From NCBI GenBank assembly GCA_007922195.1, contig ML682059.1:16149940-16213939 (forward strand): a stretch of 64,000 nt of DNA, in the 5' to 3' direction. A program made the translations under genes and the position numbers. The notes under the pieces were generated by a model that saw nothing but the letters and a program-made list of their open reading frames with translations, was not told the origin of the DNA and searched no databases. This document shows positions 44,941-56,588 of this stretch, in pieces; the stretch's first letter is position 1, and every line of letters starts with the position of its first letter. The DNA comes from Podocnemis expansa (Eukaryota; Chordata; Testudines; Podocnemididae).

Positions 44941-45760
44941 TTTGCCTTCATGAATTACAATGAGGTGTGCAGAAACACTAAAGTATATATCTGTGCCATG
45001 CCTTGGGAGCAATTGCTTGAGTCACCACTGACATCACAATGGCCATGCCAAATGTTGGGGCTCATCTGTGACTTTTGCCTCCCCCCAGCCTCAATGGGGG
45101 CCCCACCAGCCTCCCAACCCTCCACCAGCCTCCCAGTCCCCCTATTGGGACTTCCCAAGACCCCTGCAGCCCCACAGGCCACCAAGATAACCCTCCCAGC
45201 ATCGCCGCCACAGGACTTCACCTGGACTGCCACCAGCTCCCCCCCCCCCCCCCGCTGCTGGGGCTGCCACTGGATCCCTGCCCCCCCTTCCTGCTGTGCT
45301 TCTGGCCTCACAGCTCCCTGCCAGGGCTGCTGCTGGGTTCCCAGCAACCCCACTAAGTGTTGTTGGGACCCCCCAGCCTCCTGGCCCCTTTGCCTGGCTT
45401 TGCTGGCTCATCCCTGCTGCTGTGTCCCCGGTCCCCTTTGCAGGCCTTGCAGAGTCCCCACCAGCACAGGGGAGGGGGCAGAGAGCAGAGCCCAGTCTGT
45501 GGGATGGCCTGCTCCACCACTGGGCCAGCTGTTCCCTGCCCCGGCGTTAGAGCAGGCTGGCCCAGAGCAGACGCCAGCTCTGCGCTCCACCTGCCTTGCC
45601 CACTGCCTTCAGCTCTGAGACGAAAACAGCTGGGTGGGTGGTGCGGGGAACAGCACTGACATGGCGGACAGCAGTGTGGGCCAGTCACTGCCCTGCTCAC
45701 AGCAAGACAGTGTGGGAGCCACAGAACTATGATCACCTCTCTCACCCCACTCCCCAAGGA
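44941..45760. other. GC-rich block, Pro/Ala-rich open frames
   Basis: From about 45060 to 45720 the base composition jumps to GC-rich, with a C run at about 45239-45253 and many CCAGC/CTGCC phrases. A 222-codon frame runs through it on the plus strand (44950-45618) and others on the minus strand. They overlap on both strands, have low-complexity Pro, Ala and Ser content, and match no family I know. This is probably an inserted repeat or an old CpG-rich segment rather than a gene. Confidence 0.4.
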
Positions 45761-47469
45761 TGGCCCTGACTCACTGTATCCTCTATACTCCAGAACAGAG
45801 CTCAACTAAGCCAAACGACAGGGAGATCTGGTTTTGTGAGGAGGAAAGCCCAATCTTCCAAAGGCGGCATGGTGCTACACCTGCTACACCCATCCCAGAA
45901 AGGTAGGTGTGAGCTGTCCATGTCAATATTACCACCAATGCAGGTGAGGAGCTCCAGGGAACAACGTAAGGGCCTATTAAAGGTATGCATAGGAAACTGA
46001 ATTTCTCTAATGTCACCCTGGGAAGAAGGGTCAAGAGATTGCATGGGAAGAGAATCTCTCCACAAAAAAGTGATAGAGCAAAGCCTATGCTCGGTTACTA
46101 GGTTAAATAAACATGTCAGATTGAGTATTTTGTAGCCAAAATGTTTTGGCAACATGCAAAGCAATAAGCATATAACACCCTCTGTGTTTCCTCATCTGAA
46201 TCAAAAGTAGTTGCAAGAGGGAACTGAACATGAATAGCTCAGCACATTCCAGCAGTGATCAGTTTAAAAGTTCAAGATGTACATGGCTGCTTGTTTGTAC
46301 CTGAAAACTATGACAGTGCCTCCTCTTACAAGCATAAAGATATTTACCATTCCTATCTGGGAAAGAAAATTAAGGAAGGTGAGGGAGGCAGTAATATAGA
46401 AAAATCACCTGATAAAGTGATCCTTGTGCCAGCTGCCTGGCACTTGTGCTTTCAAAACATCTAGCCACAAGGCTCTTGTAAAACCATGGTACAGCCGGCT
46501 GTTCTGAGTACTGCATGAATATTGCACAAATGTATTTCCCCACGTTAAAAGAAACAAATCTAAAACCCTCATTATAACCCACTGTTGTTTTGATTACTTT
46601 ATTCTCCTCTGGTGAATTAAAAACTTTAGACTCTTTCGAGTACTTTAATTTTGAAATAAAAACTGACTGATTTTACCTATGATGGTATTTTAAACTCAAC
46701 ACTGTTAAGTTGTTACAGCTAATATAATAGATTGATTTCCATTGATGAACTTGTAAAATAATTACTAGGCCACATCATCATGACGTAAGCTACTCACAAA
46801 TATCAAAATCAAGATTATTCTAAAATTCGTAATATATAACATTATTTTCCATTTATGTATAGTTACTTTTATGCTTTCAAAAGATTCTTTAAGACTAAGT
46901 TAGGGCTTTTTTTGTTTTGTTCTACTCGCCCTACTTTTATTGTGGTTCACAATGCAGAATAATGTTTCTTAAAATAACTGCATGTGTTATTATATAAAGG
47001 ATCTTTGTCTCTTAAGTGCACTGAGGTGACAGAGGTAGCTGAAGAAGTAATACTGTCATTCAGTGAAGATCATCTTCTCTAATTTTCCCTTGGTTAGGTC
47101 ATATTCCTTAGGGCATTCCAGAAGGAAAATATTAAGAGAAATAAAAGACCTCAGACTGTTGTTGGTTTTGGTTTATTTGGATTTTTTTTTTGGCCTACTT
47201 TATTGATGGGAGGCCTGAGTTAAAAGCTATGATTTGCACTGTGTTTCAAAAGACACAAAAAATAAACTCTTCCCATTCCTAAGTGGTAGGGAAGAACAAA
47301 AACACCTCCAGTAAAGTCTCCTGGTTAATGAGAATATTACCAGGGGTTCTATCAACTGCATTGCTTCTGTTTGTAGTCTTCATAGTGCAAGAAGACAGGC
47401 TATTTCTGAAGCAGCCAGCCTCTAACAACTGAGAGGTCTAGCAATAGTCTTTGCTCACAGTCGAGAGCA
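45761..47469. other. Background, no recognised feature
   Basis: The sequence returns to an AT-rich composition. Short frames at 45783-46164 (minus) and 46255-46464 (plus) carry no recognisable domain. Confidence 0.4.
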
Positions 47470-47800
47470 TCTACTAACTAATGAAATCAGTGCCTTCTCC
47501 ATGTCATACCCCAACCTGAAGCTGAAGGCTCTAATACCTTTTTGAAGATCAAGTGCTGTAGAAGTTTGTTTGCTACTGTTTTCTCAATAACTTTGCCCAG
47601 GAAAGACACAGAGGATTGCTAGGGTCCAGCACTGATTCCTTTGTTATTTTACTTGCTGGAATATTGCATACTTCAGAGTCTCTGGAGAATTACCTTCTCT
47701 GAGAAAAGCACTGGCAAGTTTTGACAGCAATGGAGGTAGTTGTCCCTTACTTGTCTTGTTACCTTTCTTGCCAAACATGAGACAGAAGAGTCTAAAACAT
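47470..47800 (-). pseudogene. L2-like LINE reverse transcriptase fragment
   Basis: Read in reverse, one stretch gives LLSKLASAFLREGNSPETLK. A second, after a shift, gives FLGKVIEKTVANKLLQHL followed by EPSASGWG. This is the order of the RT N-terminal blocks of L2-type LINEs (…PPALKEAVV…LPFLGKVIEK…LDPFQSGFRPG). The fragment is short, frameshifted and has no known 3' end here. CR1 has a different sequence at this position, so L2 is preferred. Confidence 0.55.
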
Positions 47801-50296
47801 CAGTAATATACAGAAATAGATCAAGTGCAGAATGCCTGAGGTAACAGGACTTTTTCATTTCCATCTTTGTGAACTAAGCCCCAAATCCACAAAATAAAAA
47901 GGAGCTCTGACTCTGTAAGTACACATTGCTTTAAAATTGGCTTGTCATCTTGTATCTAAGTTCTAGCTCTAAGTAAATTGTCTTCCAAAGCTTATATGGT
48001 TAACATTTTGCCTGAAACGTAGCAAAATATAAAAAGAAAAGCAAGTAACAGTAAAAAAAAATATTAACAAATTTTGATGTGGCTTGATAGAAAATTTGCT
48101 TCCACAGAAAGAGCATAATGTGCAAAATATGATTCCCAATATGATCCCTGCCTCTTTGCTCCTTTCAGAGACAGCCAAACACAGTTATAGTACATCTGTA
48201 ATGGTTGTTAATTTTTTTCAGTTTGGTTTCCTGTTTGCTGTTTTGTAAAGAAAAACTGATAGCAGCAGACCAACAGGGGGAAAAAAAGAGAAGAAGTAAA
48301 AGAAACACAGCTTTAATCCTGTTCTGATTGGCATCCTGGAAAGCTCTAAATAATTTAACAAAAGATCTAACTTCTAACAGCATAGAAGTGACATGTTCAG
48401 AGGAACCCTTCAAACAGGTGAGAAAGCGCATGATGAAGAGTAAAAACTGCATTCAGTCGTATCCCCTTCGTCCTGAACAGCACTTCATTTTCCTACTGTT
48501 GAGCCCCTTTTCTGTCAAAAAGCTTCATGGCTTTGTGGTGACTATTACAAGGGATAAAATGTGTCCTTTTTCTTCATAATTTCAAACACTAAAGTTAAAA
48601 GAAAAAGTCTTCTGGGAAAAAAATGCTTTAGATAAGATGGGAAAGCATCTGAGACTCACAACTGCCCCACTACTGGAAATTCAAGAAACCACTAAATAGC
48701 CAAGAAATGGAGAGTTGACACAATTGTAGAGTAGCTCAACTTAATCTCATTCTTGAGTAAACAATTCAGAAAATCTTCTAACTAGGGCCATTTGAAAAAT
48801 TTTGATAAAAACAGTTATTTTTCTTGTTTTGTTTGACTAAACAAACTTTTTGCAATAAGTGTCTGCTCTCTATGGACATTTTTTATTTTTATTTTATTTT
48901 TATTTTTAGTTTTAGTTTTTTGGAACATTCTAAAACCCATGAGTTTTTGGCATCAAAATTTCAGATTTCAGTTTTTCAATTAAATCAAAATATTATGTAG
49001 AAGGTATCAATTGAATTGCTTTTTTTTTTTAAATATCTTTTATATAATATGTCCAAGAAGGATTATTCCCACCAGCAGTAGTTCTAACTATCTAAACTAC
49101 TAGCAAGCTGTTCTCCTAGTCCAAAATCCTTGGGATATGTAGAAGGAAGTTTTGAGGAAGATCTGACCAGAGGGCTCAGAAACCTTAAAAAACAGATAGT
49201 CAATATTTTTGTAATTTAAACATTTTCAACAAAAAGATTTTTTTTGGCTGAAGACAAAATTTTCATGAAGACTTACTAGTTTGGTAAAAGTTTTCTGGTT
49301 TTTATTTTTAAATAAAAAGTTTTCAATTGGTTTCCCTCTTTTTTGGTCCCATTTTTAGGGAAATAATTCCAAATTTGCTCGTGTCTGTACTACTCTATTT
49401 CCCTTGCTTGACCCCACCTCCACAACACTCACTAAACAATGTTCTTTGAAAAAGAAAGGTAGAGAAAGAAAAAGCAGTGAGCACAGACAATGTACAGTTT
49501 ATCTACCCATGCTGCAATACTATTAACTGTGGTTCATTTCATGAATTCTACACATGACCCTTGCATTCCTGAAAGAGAGCTAACTTTAGGTTTGACTCAT
49601 TATCTCATGGCCAGAAAAGTACAGAAGGGATGTAGACTACCACCTCTACTACTCCAATTCAGGCTTTTACACAAGACTAGAAGACTTCAGTTCTTCTGCA
49701 CTGGGTCCTCATGTGGTAGACAAAGAAGGGTCAAAGGACCGCAAAGACTACTGAAGTGTAGAAGGTTCCAGCAAGTGATTTGCAGACAAAGAATTCATTT
49801 GGGAGACAGTGACTGGGGAAGGAGACACAGAATCCTGTGCCACTGAATATCCTTAAATGTCAGGAGGCAAGACATTATAGAAGTGCTGTATGAAGTGAGC
49901 AATAAGGGTACTCTGGTTTAATTCTCAACAAGAAAAGTAATGAGTGTTCTTGGAGGTACATAATCAGTCTGGGGTATGTATTAATAGGTATGAGTTGTTA
50001 ACACTTTTTCTTCTTCCCTCCACCTTTATTAACTTATCTAATCCAACTAGTTTATTTCAATAATAAAGTTTTTGGTGTTATTTGGGATAGAAAGACTAAA
50101 CCTAAAAAAATGTAGGTAAACACTGGGGACTGTATAATACAAATAAAAATCAAATGGTGAGATAAGACACAGCTAAGATTATTGTCTATATTTATTATTG
50201 TTTAATTACCAAACAATTATTTAAGGCTGTTAATAAAAGAAGAGAAAAGTAATTTTATTAGCAATAAAATATTTTAGAGGTAATTATTTTTCCACT
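47801..50296. other. AT-rich background
   Basis: The stretch includes a T-rich low-complexity part at about 48880-48925. The 118-codon frame at 49490-49846 has no motif that I recognise and looks accidental. No RNA gene or transposon terminus is seen. Confidence 0.4.
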
Positions 50297-50299
50297 GAA

Positions 50300-50347
<48 letters not shown>
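50297..50347. repeat. (GAAA)n microsatellite
   Basis: About twelve perfect AAAG units in a row. Confidence 0.95.
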
Positions 50348-50850
50348 CAAGCTACGGAGGCAATGGTCAAAGAAATCTGGTTGTTGCTGGTGAGCAATCA
50401 AGAAATACAATATTTATGTAAACATACTATGCAGTTAAAGATGGCATGTACGAATAAAGAAATCTGTTATATATAATAATAATAATAAAAGTGGATTAGT
50501 GTAACTAACATTGTTTGGACAAGAGTCAATTCCATTTTCAAGAGACTTTAATTTCCTTTCACATAAACTCTGTGAAATATCATACGTGACACGGTTAGGG
50601 TAAGCAGTTTTTATGAACACTATACTTTCATACCCTTTAAGGTGGGTAACTGTAGTGCTGCCCTTCACTATACTAAACAAACAAATAGATGATTATGCAA
50701 TTATTAGTTGCCATAAAAGAAAAATGAATTGTATTGTATCAGATTACAGAATTATGTGGTGTGTCCCATAGTACTTAGGCTTTTTTGCAGCATTCAATAA
50801 TTATCACCAAAGGTTTTGTTGAGATCAGCTCTTGGTAACTGTGACACTAA
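50348..50850. other. AT-rich background with (AAT)n at ~50473-50490
   Basis: A short AAT repeat is present. No other feature is seen before the MITE. Confidence 0.4.
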
Positions 50851-51229
50851 GCACCTCTATATTCACAAACTAACTTTTTAGTTCAAACTAGCCAAACTTT
50901 TTTAGTTCAATTAACTTTTTAGTTCAAACTAAAAGTTATTTCAAACTAAAAAAAAAAGTGCTTGGTTTGAACTAATGACTAGTTCAAACTTATTTAGTTC
51001 AAACTAGCATGACTACATCATACTAGTATGAACTAAATTTTGACATAAGTTCAAACTAAGCATTTAGTTCAGACTAACCAGCCGAACTAACTAGTTCGAA
51101 CTAAGATTTGCTTAGTTTGAACTAAGATATTTTCAGTTTGAACTAGGCAAAGCCTAAGGTAGACAGGGTTCAAATTAGTTTGAATTAAGGCTCCTTAATT
51201 TGAACTAGTTTGCTCGTGTAAACATATCC
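50851..51229. mobile_element. Harbinger-type MITE with AGTTCAAACTAA arrays
   Basis: The right end GTGTAAACATATCC is a mutated GTGTAGACATATCC. The left end (GCACCTCTATATTCAC after TAA) is strongly decayed. The body aligns with 12308-12757, sharing ACTAGTTCGAACTAAG, CTAGGCAAAGCCTA and AATTAGTTTGAATTAAGG. Confidence 0.75.
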
Positions 51230-51910
51230 AGTGATATTATGTTTTAAAGTCTGTGGCCAAATAGGGAGAAACAATGACCCCACCTCCAACAGGAAAGAAA
51301 GCAGCTATTTACCAGTCTTCTATGTAAATTAAGCAATGCATAGTCAAAACAATGGAAGCCCAATTTATATGAAAGGGGATGGGACAGGAAGGGAAGAACA
51401 GCATGGGGTCATTCTGACCATGAAACAAATTCATTGAACTTTGGAAGATATAAACAAGGAGGAAAACCCTCTCTGGGATCCATCACAACCTAAACACAAC
51501 AGGAAAGATCTCTTGCAAAATGAGAAAGATGAGTCCTTCAACCAAGTGAGCCTGAAGGTTTTGGAAACTGACATAGGTAAGAAACCTACTTAGGCAAAGA
51601 CCTTTGATGTAGAAAGAGAAGAGACACCACCACCTTGCACTCTTATGGAATATTCTGACTGACAAAAAGTCAGCTCTGACTGGGAAGAAGGTAAGAGAAA
51701 CCATCTTAAACAAAGCCTTTCTTTTGGTACTTTAACTTTTACACTTCAGATGCACATTTTGATTTTTATTTTATTGTAAACATTTCTAACTTTATTCCTT
51801 TTACTTAGCATCACTTAACCTATGTCCTATTGTTAATAAATTTGTTTTATTCTTACTTATAACTAACTCACTGCTGTGTTTAAATGAAATGTGAATTTAC
51901 CCAGTTAAAA
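51230..51910. other. Background, no recognised feature
   Basis: No repeat terminus, gene or RNA is seen between the MITE and the Penelope tail foldback. Confidence 0.4.
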
Positions 51911-52104
51911 CACAGAGAGTCCTGTGGCACCTTAAAGATGAACAGATTTCCTTGGACATAAGCTTTTGTGGGCTCCAACCCATCTGACGAAGTGGGTTGG
52001 AATCCATGAAAGCTTATGCCTGAAGAAATCTCTTAGTCTTTGAGGTACCCCAGGACTCTTATTGATTTTGCTGTAAACCGACTAACATGGCTACCCCTCT
52101 GGAA
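51911..52104. repeat. Penelope-tail foldback, compact
   Basis: The left arm shows GAGTCCTGTGGCACCTTAAA and GGACATAAGCTTTTGTGGG on the minus sense. The right arm shows GAAAGCTTATGCCTGAAG, AATCTCTTAGTCTTTGAGG and CTAACATGGCTACCCC on the plus sense. They meet at CCAACCCATCTGACGAAGTG. This is a complete 194-base example of the inverted-tail form, with no insertion in it. Confidence 0.7.
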
Positions 52105-52370
52105 GCTTTTATCCATTTAAGCTAATAAGATGTGATGTGTCTTAGAAGAACAAGCTCTGGCTTGCATTATGGCTCTGAACTGGCAAGGAGATGGCTGGAC
52201 ATTGCCGGGCACATGACTTTCAGGGAAATTGGGACTGAGTGTGTATTGGTGTCACCTTCCTGACTGTTACCAAGACTGGTGAAAACTAGAAAGCTGCTCT
52301 GAGGAAGTACACAGGCTGCTACAATTAGAGCTGCCTGATCACAGCTGTCTAGCACATAGACACTCAGGTC

Positions 52371-53003
52371 GGCTATATCTACTCTAGGGGTTTAAATCGA
52401 CTGAAAGTCCCTTAAGTTGACATAAGCAAAACCCTGGTTACATTTAGAATTAAATCCACTTAAGAATTTGCTTAATTTGACTTAATAACTCTAATTTGTT
52501 AAGTTGTCTTAATATTTATGTCAACTTTATTAAGTTGACTTAAGGCAATGTAGCCTGGCATTAGGCTTAATTCAACTTGATTGGCCTCCTGGCAATCCGA
52601 AACCTTTTTGTCAACCAGGAAGAGCCTGCCTTGGCCAATCCCAGGGCAGGATAAAGTCCTGCCCACCCTGCTCCACAGCCAGAGCTAGCCAGAACTCTGG
52701 CTGTGTTGCAGGCATGGCCAAGGGCAGAGCCAGGCATGCTAGGAAGTGGGCCCCATCCTGGACGCACCAGGAGATCTTAGATATCTTGGCAGTTTGGGGA
52801 ATGAGACCATACACTACCAGCTCCAGGGGAGCCAGAGGAACCAGGATGTGTATAGGTCCATCTCCAAGGCCCCGGCAGCAGGGGGCCACAACCGTACCAT
52901 CCAGCAGGTGCGGTGAAGATCAAAGACCTCTGCCAGGGCTATCACAGGGCCTGGGAGGCCATGCAGTGCTTGGGGCAACCAACACCACCTGCTGCTATTA
53001 CAT
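52371..53003. mobile_element. Left part of a Harbinger element (AAGTTGACTTAA type)
   Basis: It starts GGCTATATCTACTCTAGG. The subterminal array (52390-52560) contains AAGTTGACATAAG, TTAAGTTGACTTAAGG and TTAAATCGACTG, that is AAGTCGACTT palindromes with a decayed centre. A Myb-like gene starts at 52714. The element is cut at about 53003, where a Tx1-like LINE begins. Its original right half is not evident, and the next Harbinger right end (62455) has a different array. Confidence 0.65.
52714..53003 (+). pseudogene. Myb/SANT-like protein of Harbinger transposon, truncated and frameshifted
   Basis: The frame opens MAKGRARHARKWAPSWTHQE and ILDILAVWG. A shift then leads to NETIHYQLQGSQRNQDVYRS and ISKAPAAGGHNRTIQQVR. 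A third frame holds KIKDLCQGYHRAWEAMQ, followed by TCCYY at about 52990. This is the Myb/SANT-like domain in correct order with at least two frameshifts. The TC(R)YY motif stops abruptly at the junction with the LINE. The protein would have been the DNA-binding partner of a Harbinger transposase. Confidence 0.7.
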
Positions 53004-56000
53004 AAGTGAGGGGAAAAGTTCAGCCAGAACCTCAAGAAGAGGTTCTGGAGGAGCCAGAAAAGGGGCTGCAGCCTGGCTCACTGGGTCTCCCTCACACCAC
53101 AGTAAGGGCAGGCATTGGAACAAGGGGTGAACCACACCAGGTACACGCCTGTGCTCACGGCTCCGTGCAGGAGCCACTACCTGATGTCCTCAGCAGGCCA
53201 CAGGGTGAGGGTGGCATACAGACTGGCCCACCGGGAGTCCTCACCCTCCACAGGTGGAATGTGATCCCACCATTTTGTATCAGGGCAGGACGCGAGGGCG
53301 AGGAAATGGATGGTATGCAGCATGAGCGTGTACAGATATTTACGGGGTGTGGTTCAGAAAGAGGCCAGCTACAGATCTAGCAGCCGCCTCAGGGTATGGG
53401 GCAGGGCGGCCAGGGGGCCTCACGGGGCCAAGGCCCGATTAAAAGCTCTGGAGGGCAAGGACTGAGAGAGAGGTGGGGACTACCCTCTCACAGGACCTGC
53501 TCGAGGTGGGCTCGAGCAGTGGGAGGCAAGGCTGCCTTTACTTCCTGGAGTAGGCATCATGGGGTACGAGGAGTGGAGAGCCCCATGCACTGAGCTAGCT
53601 TGTGGGGATCCACCCAGTCCCCCCCGTGCATACTCCAGGAGGTCTCTGACCCTGCTGACACCTGCCAGGACCAACCTCCGCCTCACGCAGGGGGCCTCTG
53701 CCACCTGCACACCGAGATGGAGGTTGTTGAGCAAGGGGTAAGGAGGTCCTCCCCCTCAGTGGGTACAACTGACCTGGAAGCCACAATGAGCCTCCAGGTC
53801 CAGAGGAGGTCATGGAAGAAGGCCAGCAGCTCAGAGAGGTCTCGCGGACCACCTCTCAGGTCAAGATAAAAGAGCTGCCGCTCTTATTGGAGCCATTGGT
53901 AGTGGTGGAGGAAGGTGCGTGCCAAGTGGCTCCATACCGGACCACCTGCACTATAAAGGAGTCTCTGCAGGGCCTGGAGGTGGAAGGTGTGGACCTGGCT
54001 GTAGATATAGCACAGGCACTGCCCTCCTTCCTCCAGGGGTAGGCTCAGAACCCCTGCAGAGACCCAGTGCACTCCTGGCCAGAAGAACTCCAGAACTGTC
54101 CTCTGGAGCTTGGCTAGGACCCCAGGGGCAGGGCCGGGGTGTTGAGCCAGTGCCAGATCATGGACAGGACGAGCTGATTGGTGACTGGCGCCCATCCCTG
54201 AAGGGAGAGGCATTGCAGCAGTCCCGTCCATCTCTGCAATCGGTCACTGACCCTGCCCTCTAACTCATGCCAGTTCTCATCTGGGGAGGGATGGATGGCA
54301 GAAAGATAAATGCCTAGATAAAGCAGTGGACCTGCGCTCCACTGGATGGCCTGAAGCGCGGGTGGGAGAAAGCTCACTGGCCACCGAGCCCCTACAATCA
54401 AGCCAGAGCTCTTGACCCAGTTGACCCGGGTGGAGAAGTCTGCCGAGTACATGGCCAGGCAAGCCTCCAACCGCACCAGGTCACCTGTGTCCTGGACCAC
54501 GAGGAGTACGTTGTCAGCATATGCTGACAAGACCAGTCTCAGCTCCAGCTCACGGAGCACCAACCCTGTCAACCTCTGTCAGAGGAGACAGAGGAAGGGC
54601 TCAATGGCCACAGCGTACAGCTGCCCCGACAGCGGACAGCCTTGACACACTCCTCACCCGAAGTTGACTAATTTGGTCAGGGTCCAGTTGGGCTTGACCA
54701 GACACTCCGCAAAGGCATACAGCACCTGGAGAAACCTCACAAAGCGGAGCCCGAAGCCAAACGCCTGGAGGGTGCCCAGGAGATACTCATGGTCCATCCT
54801 GTCAGACACCTTCTCTTGGTCCAGGGCCAGCAGGGTGAACAACAGACCATCCCTACACCCAAGCTCCAAGAGATCCCGGACCAAATAGAGATTATTAAGA
54901 ATAGAGCGGCCCGGGACGGTGTAGCTCTGGTTGGGATGGATCACGTCCTGCAGCACGGACCCCAGGCACAGCAAGATGGCCTTGGCTACAATTTTGTAGT
55001 CCGTGCTGAGGAGCGAGACGGAACGCCAATTCCGGAGGTCGCAGAGGTCCCCCTTCTTGGGCAGCAGGGCCAGCACCACCCGCCGACAAGAAAGGAGGAG
55101 TGCTCTGCTCGCCTCGGACTCAGCCCAGACAATGGTGAGGTCCGGGCCAAGGACGTCCCAGAATGCACGGTAGAACTCCACGGTCAGTCCATCTATGCCT
55201 GGGAATTTGTTAGTGGGCATGAGACGCAGGGCTTCTGAGAACTAATCCAGAGTGAGAGGCAGCTCCAGCTGATTCCGGTCGCCCTCACTGATTGTGGGAA
55301 TTTCATTCCAGAGCACGCTACAGGCGTAGGCTTCAGTTGGATCTGGGGAGAAAAGACTGGTGTAGAAGGCCCTGGCCCTTCCACACATCTCCTTCGGATC
55401 CATGAGGGGGGTGGTGACATGCTTTTTGACCCCCCTTCATTTCCCCAAGGTGTAGAAGAAGCGGGAGCCGCGATCCATCTCCTGAAGGAGCTGGATGCAG
55501 GATTGAACAAAGGCTCCCTGGGCACGAAGGTCCTCGAGGGCACGGAGCTCCTCCCACTTCTCCTGGTGCACCCTGCAGAGGGATGGATCCTTAGGGCTGG
55601 CAGCCAGGTGCCTCTCCAGCTCTAAGACCTCACGTTCCAGCTGCTTTATCACTGCATCCCTCCGCTGGCTGGCCCCCTGAGTGTAGTCACGGCAGAAGAG
55701 CTGGGCACCCACTTTCCCCAGGTCCCACCAATGCTGCACCAAGGGAAAGGCAGCCCTTTGCCCCCACCAGGCCAGCCAGAACTCCCAAAAGGATGCCACA
55801 AAGCCCATGTCCTCCAGCAGGCTATTATTAAAATACCAATAGGCCGGCCCCGGCCTCTCTGCCAAGAAAGAGGCTGTCATGGTCACCAAATGGTGATCCG
55901 AGAAAGGGGCCGGCCGGACACCAGAGGAGTGGGCTCATGCGAGATGAACTCGGGACAGATATATACAATCCAGCCGGGAGTGGCGTGACCAATCGTTCCC

Positions 56001-56588
56001 CACCCTCATGTAGGTGAAGGTCACCTCGTTGTCTAGGTGGTGGCTGCACCAAACATCCACCAGGGAGTGATGGTCTATTATCACCCTGAGGATGTTTGCA
56101 GCAGCCAGGCTCTGCTCGATCCCCATGAGGTACCTCTCCTCAAGGGTGGTGTTAAAATCCCCATCCAGGACCAGGCACTCCTGAAGATCCACAGTGCCGA
56201 GGTATGCAACCGCCTGCCGAAAGAATTGCACTCACTCTGGGCCCGATGTTGGGGCATAGATGTTGACCAAGTTCAACATCAGACCCTCCATATGGACCCA
56301 GAGGTGCAGCAGGCAGCCTGGCATGGCCTCGGCAACCCCCAGCACCTCGGGCTGTAGGTCGGGAGAGAACAGGGTGGCCACACCGCCACAGCGGGTGGAC
56401 AGATGGCTCAGGAACACCCTGTTCCCCCACTCCAGCTGCCAGCTAGCCTTGGCAGCTGGATCCGTGTGGGTCTCCTACAGGAAAACCACAGAGTACCTCC
56501 CCTCCCAAAGGAAAGACAGTACCTGGGTCCTGCGGAGACCCAGCCTACAGCCTCTGGCATTTAAAGTTGTGAAGATGATAGGGGCCAT
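53004..56588 (-). pseudogene. Tx1-like LINE ORF2: endonuclease and reverse transcriptase
   Basis: ORF2 opens with MAPIIFTTLNARGCRLGLRR at 56588. The APE domain follows: VVFL(stop)ETHTDP, LVNIYAPTSGPE, LVLDGDFNTTLEER, DWSRHSRLDCIYLS and FSDHHLVT. A long helical linker (55889-55437) precedes the RT: PTNKFPGIDGLTVEFYRAFW, LALLPKKGDLCDLRNWRSVS, LLALDQEKVSDRMDHEYL (motif A), QGCPLSGQLYA (motif B) and LSAYADNVLLVV. This last is motif C, where YADD has become YADN. One frame holds from 56588 to about 54135 with stops at 56475, 56232, 55935, 55437, about 55244, 54654 and about 54594. A frameshift near 54135 precedes LEFFWPGVHWVSAGVL. The frame ends at the junction. Confidence 0.85.

Noticed and set aside
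44950..45618. A 222-codon Pro/Ala-rich frame as a possible host gene
   Set aside because: Open frames overlap on both strands, composition is low-complexity, and no splice sites or protein family are recognised. GC-rich DNA with few stops explains it.
49490..49846. A 118-codon frame as a small host gene
   Set aside because: It has no recognisable motif, splice signals or downstream poly(A) context, and lies in AT-rich DNA where frames of this length arise by chance.
53006..53380. A plus-strand frame of 124 codons read as the end of the Myb-like gene
   Set aside because: The minus strand of the same stretch encodes the Tx1-like ORF2 C-terminal region (LLHGAVSTGVYL, LRFWLNFSPHL), so the plus frame is a shadow.
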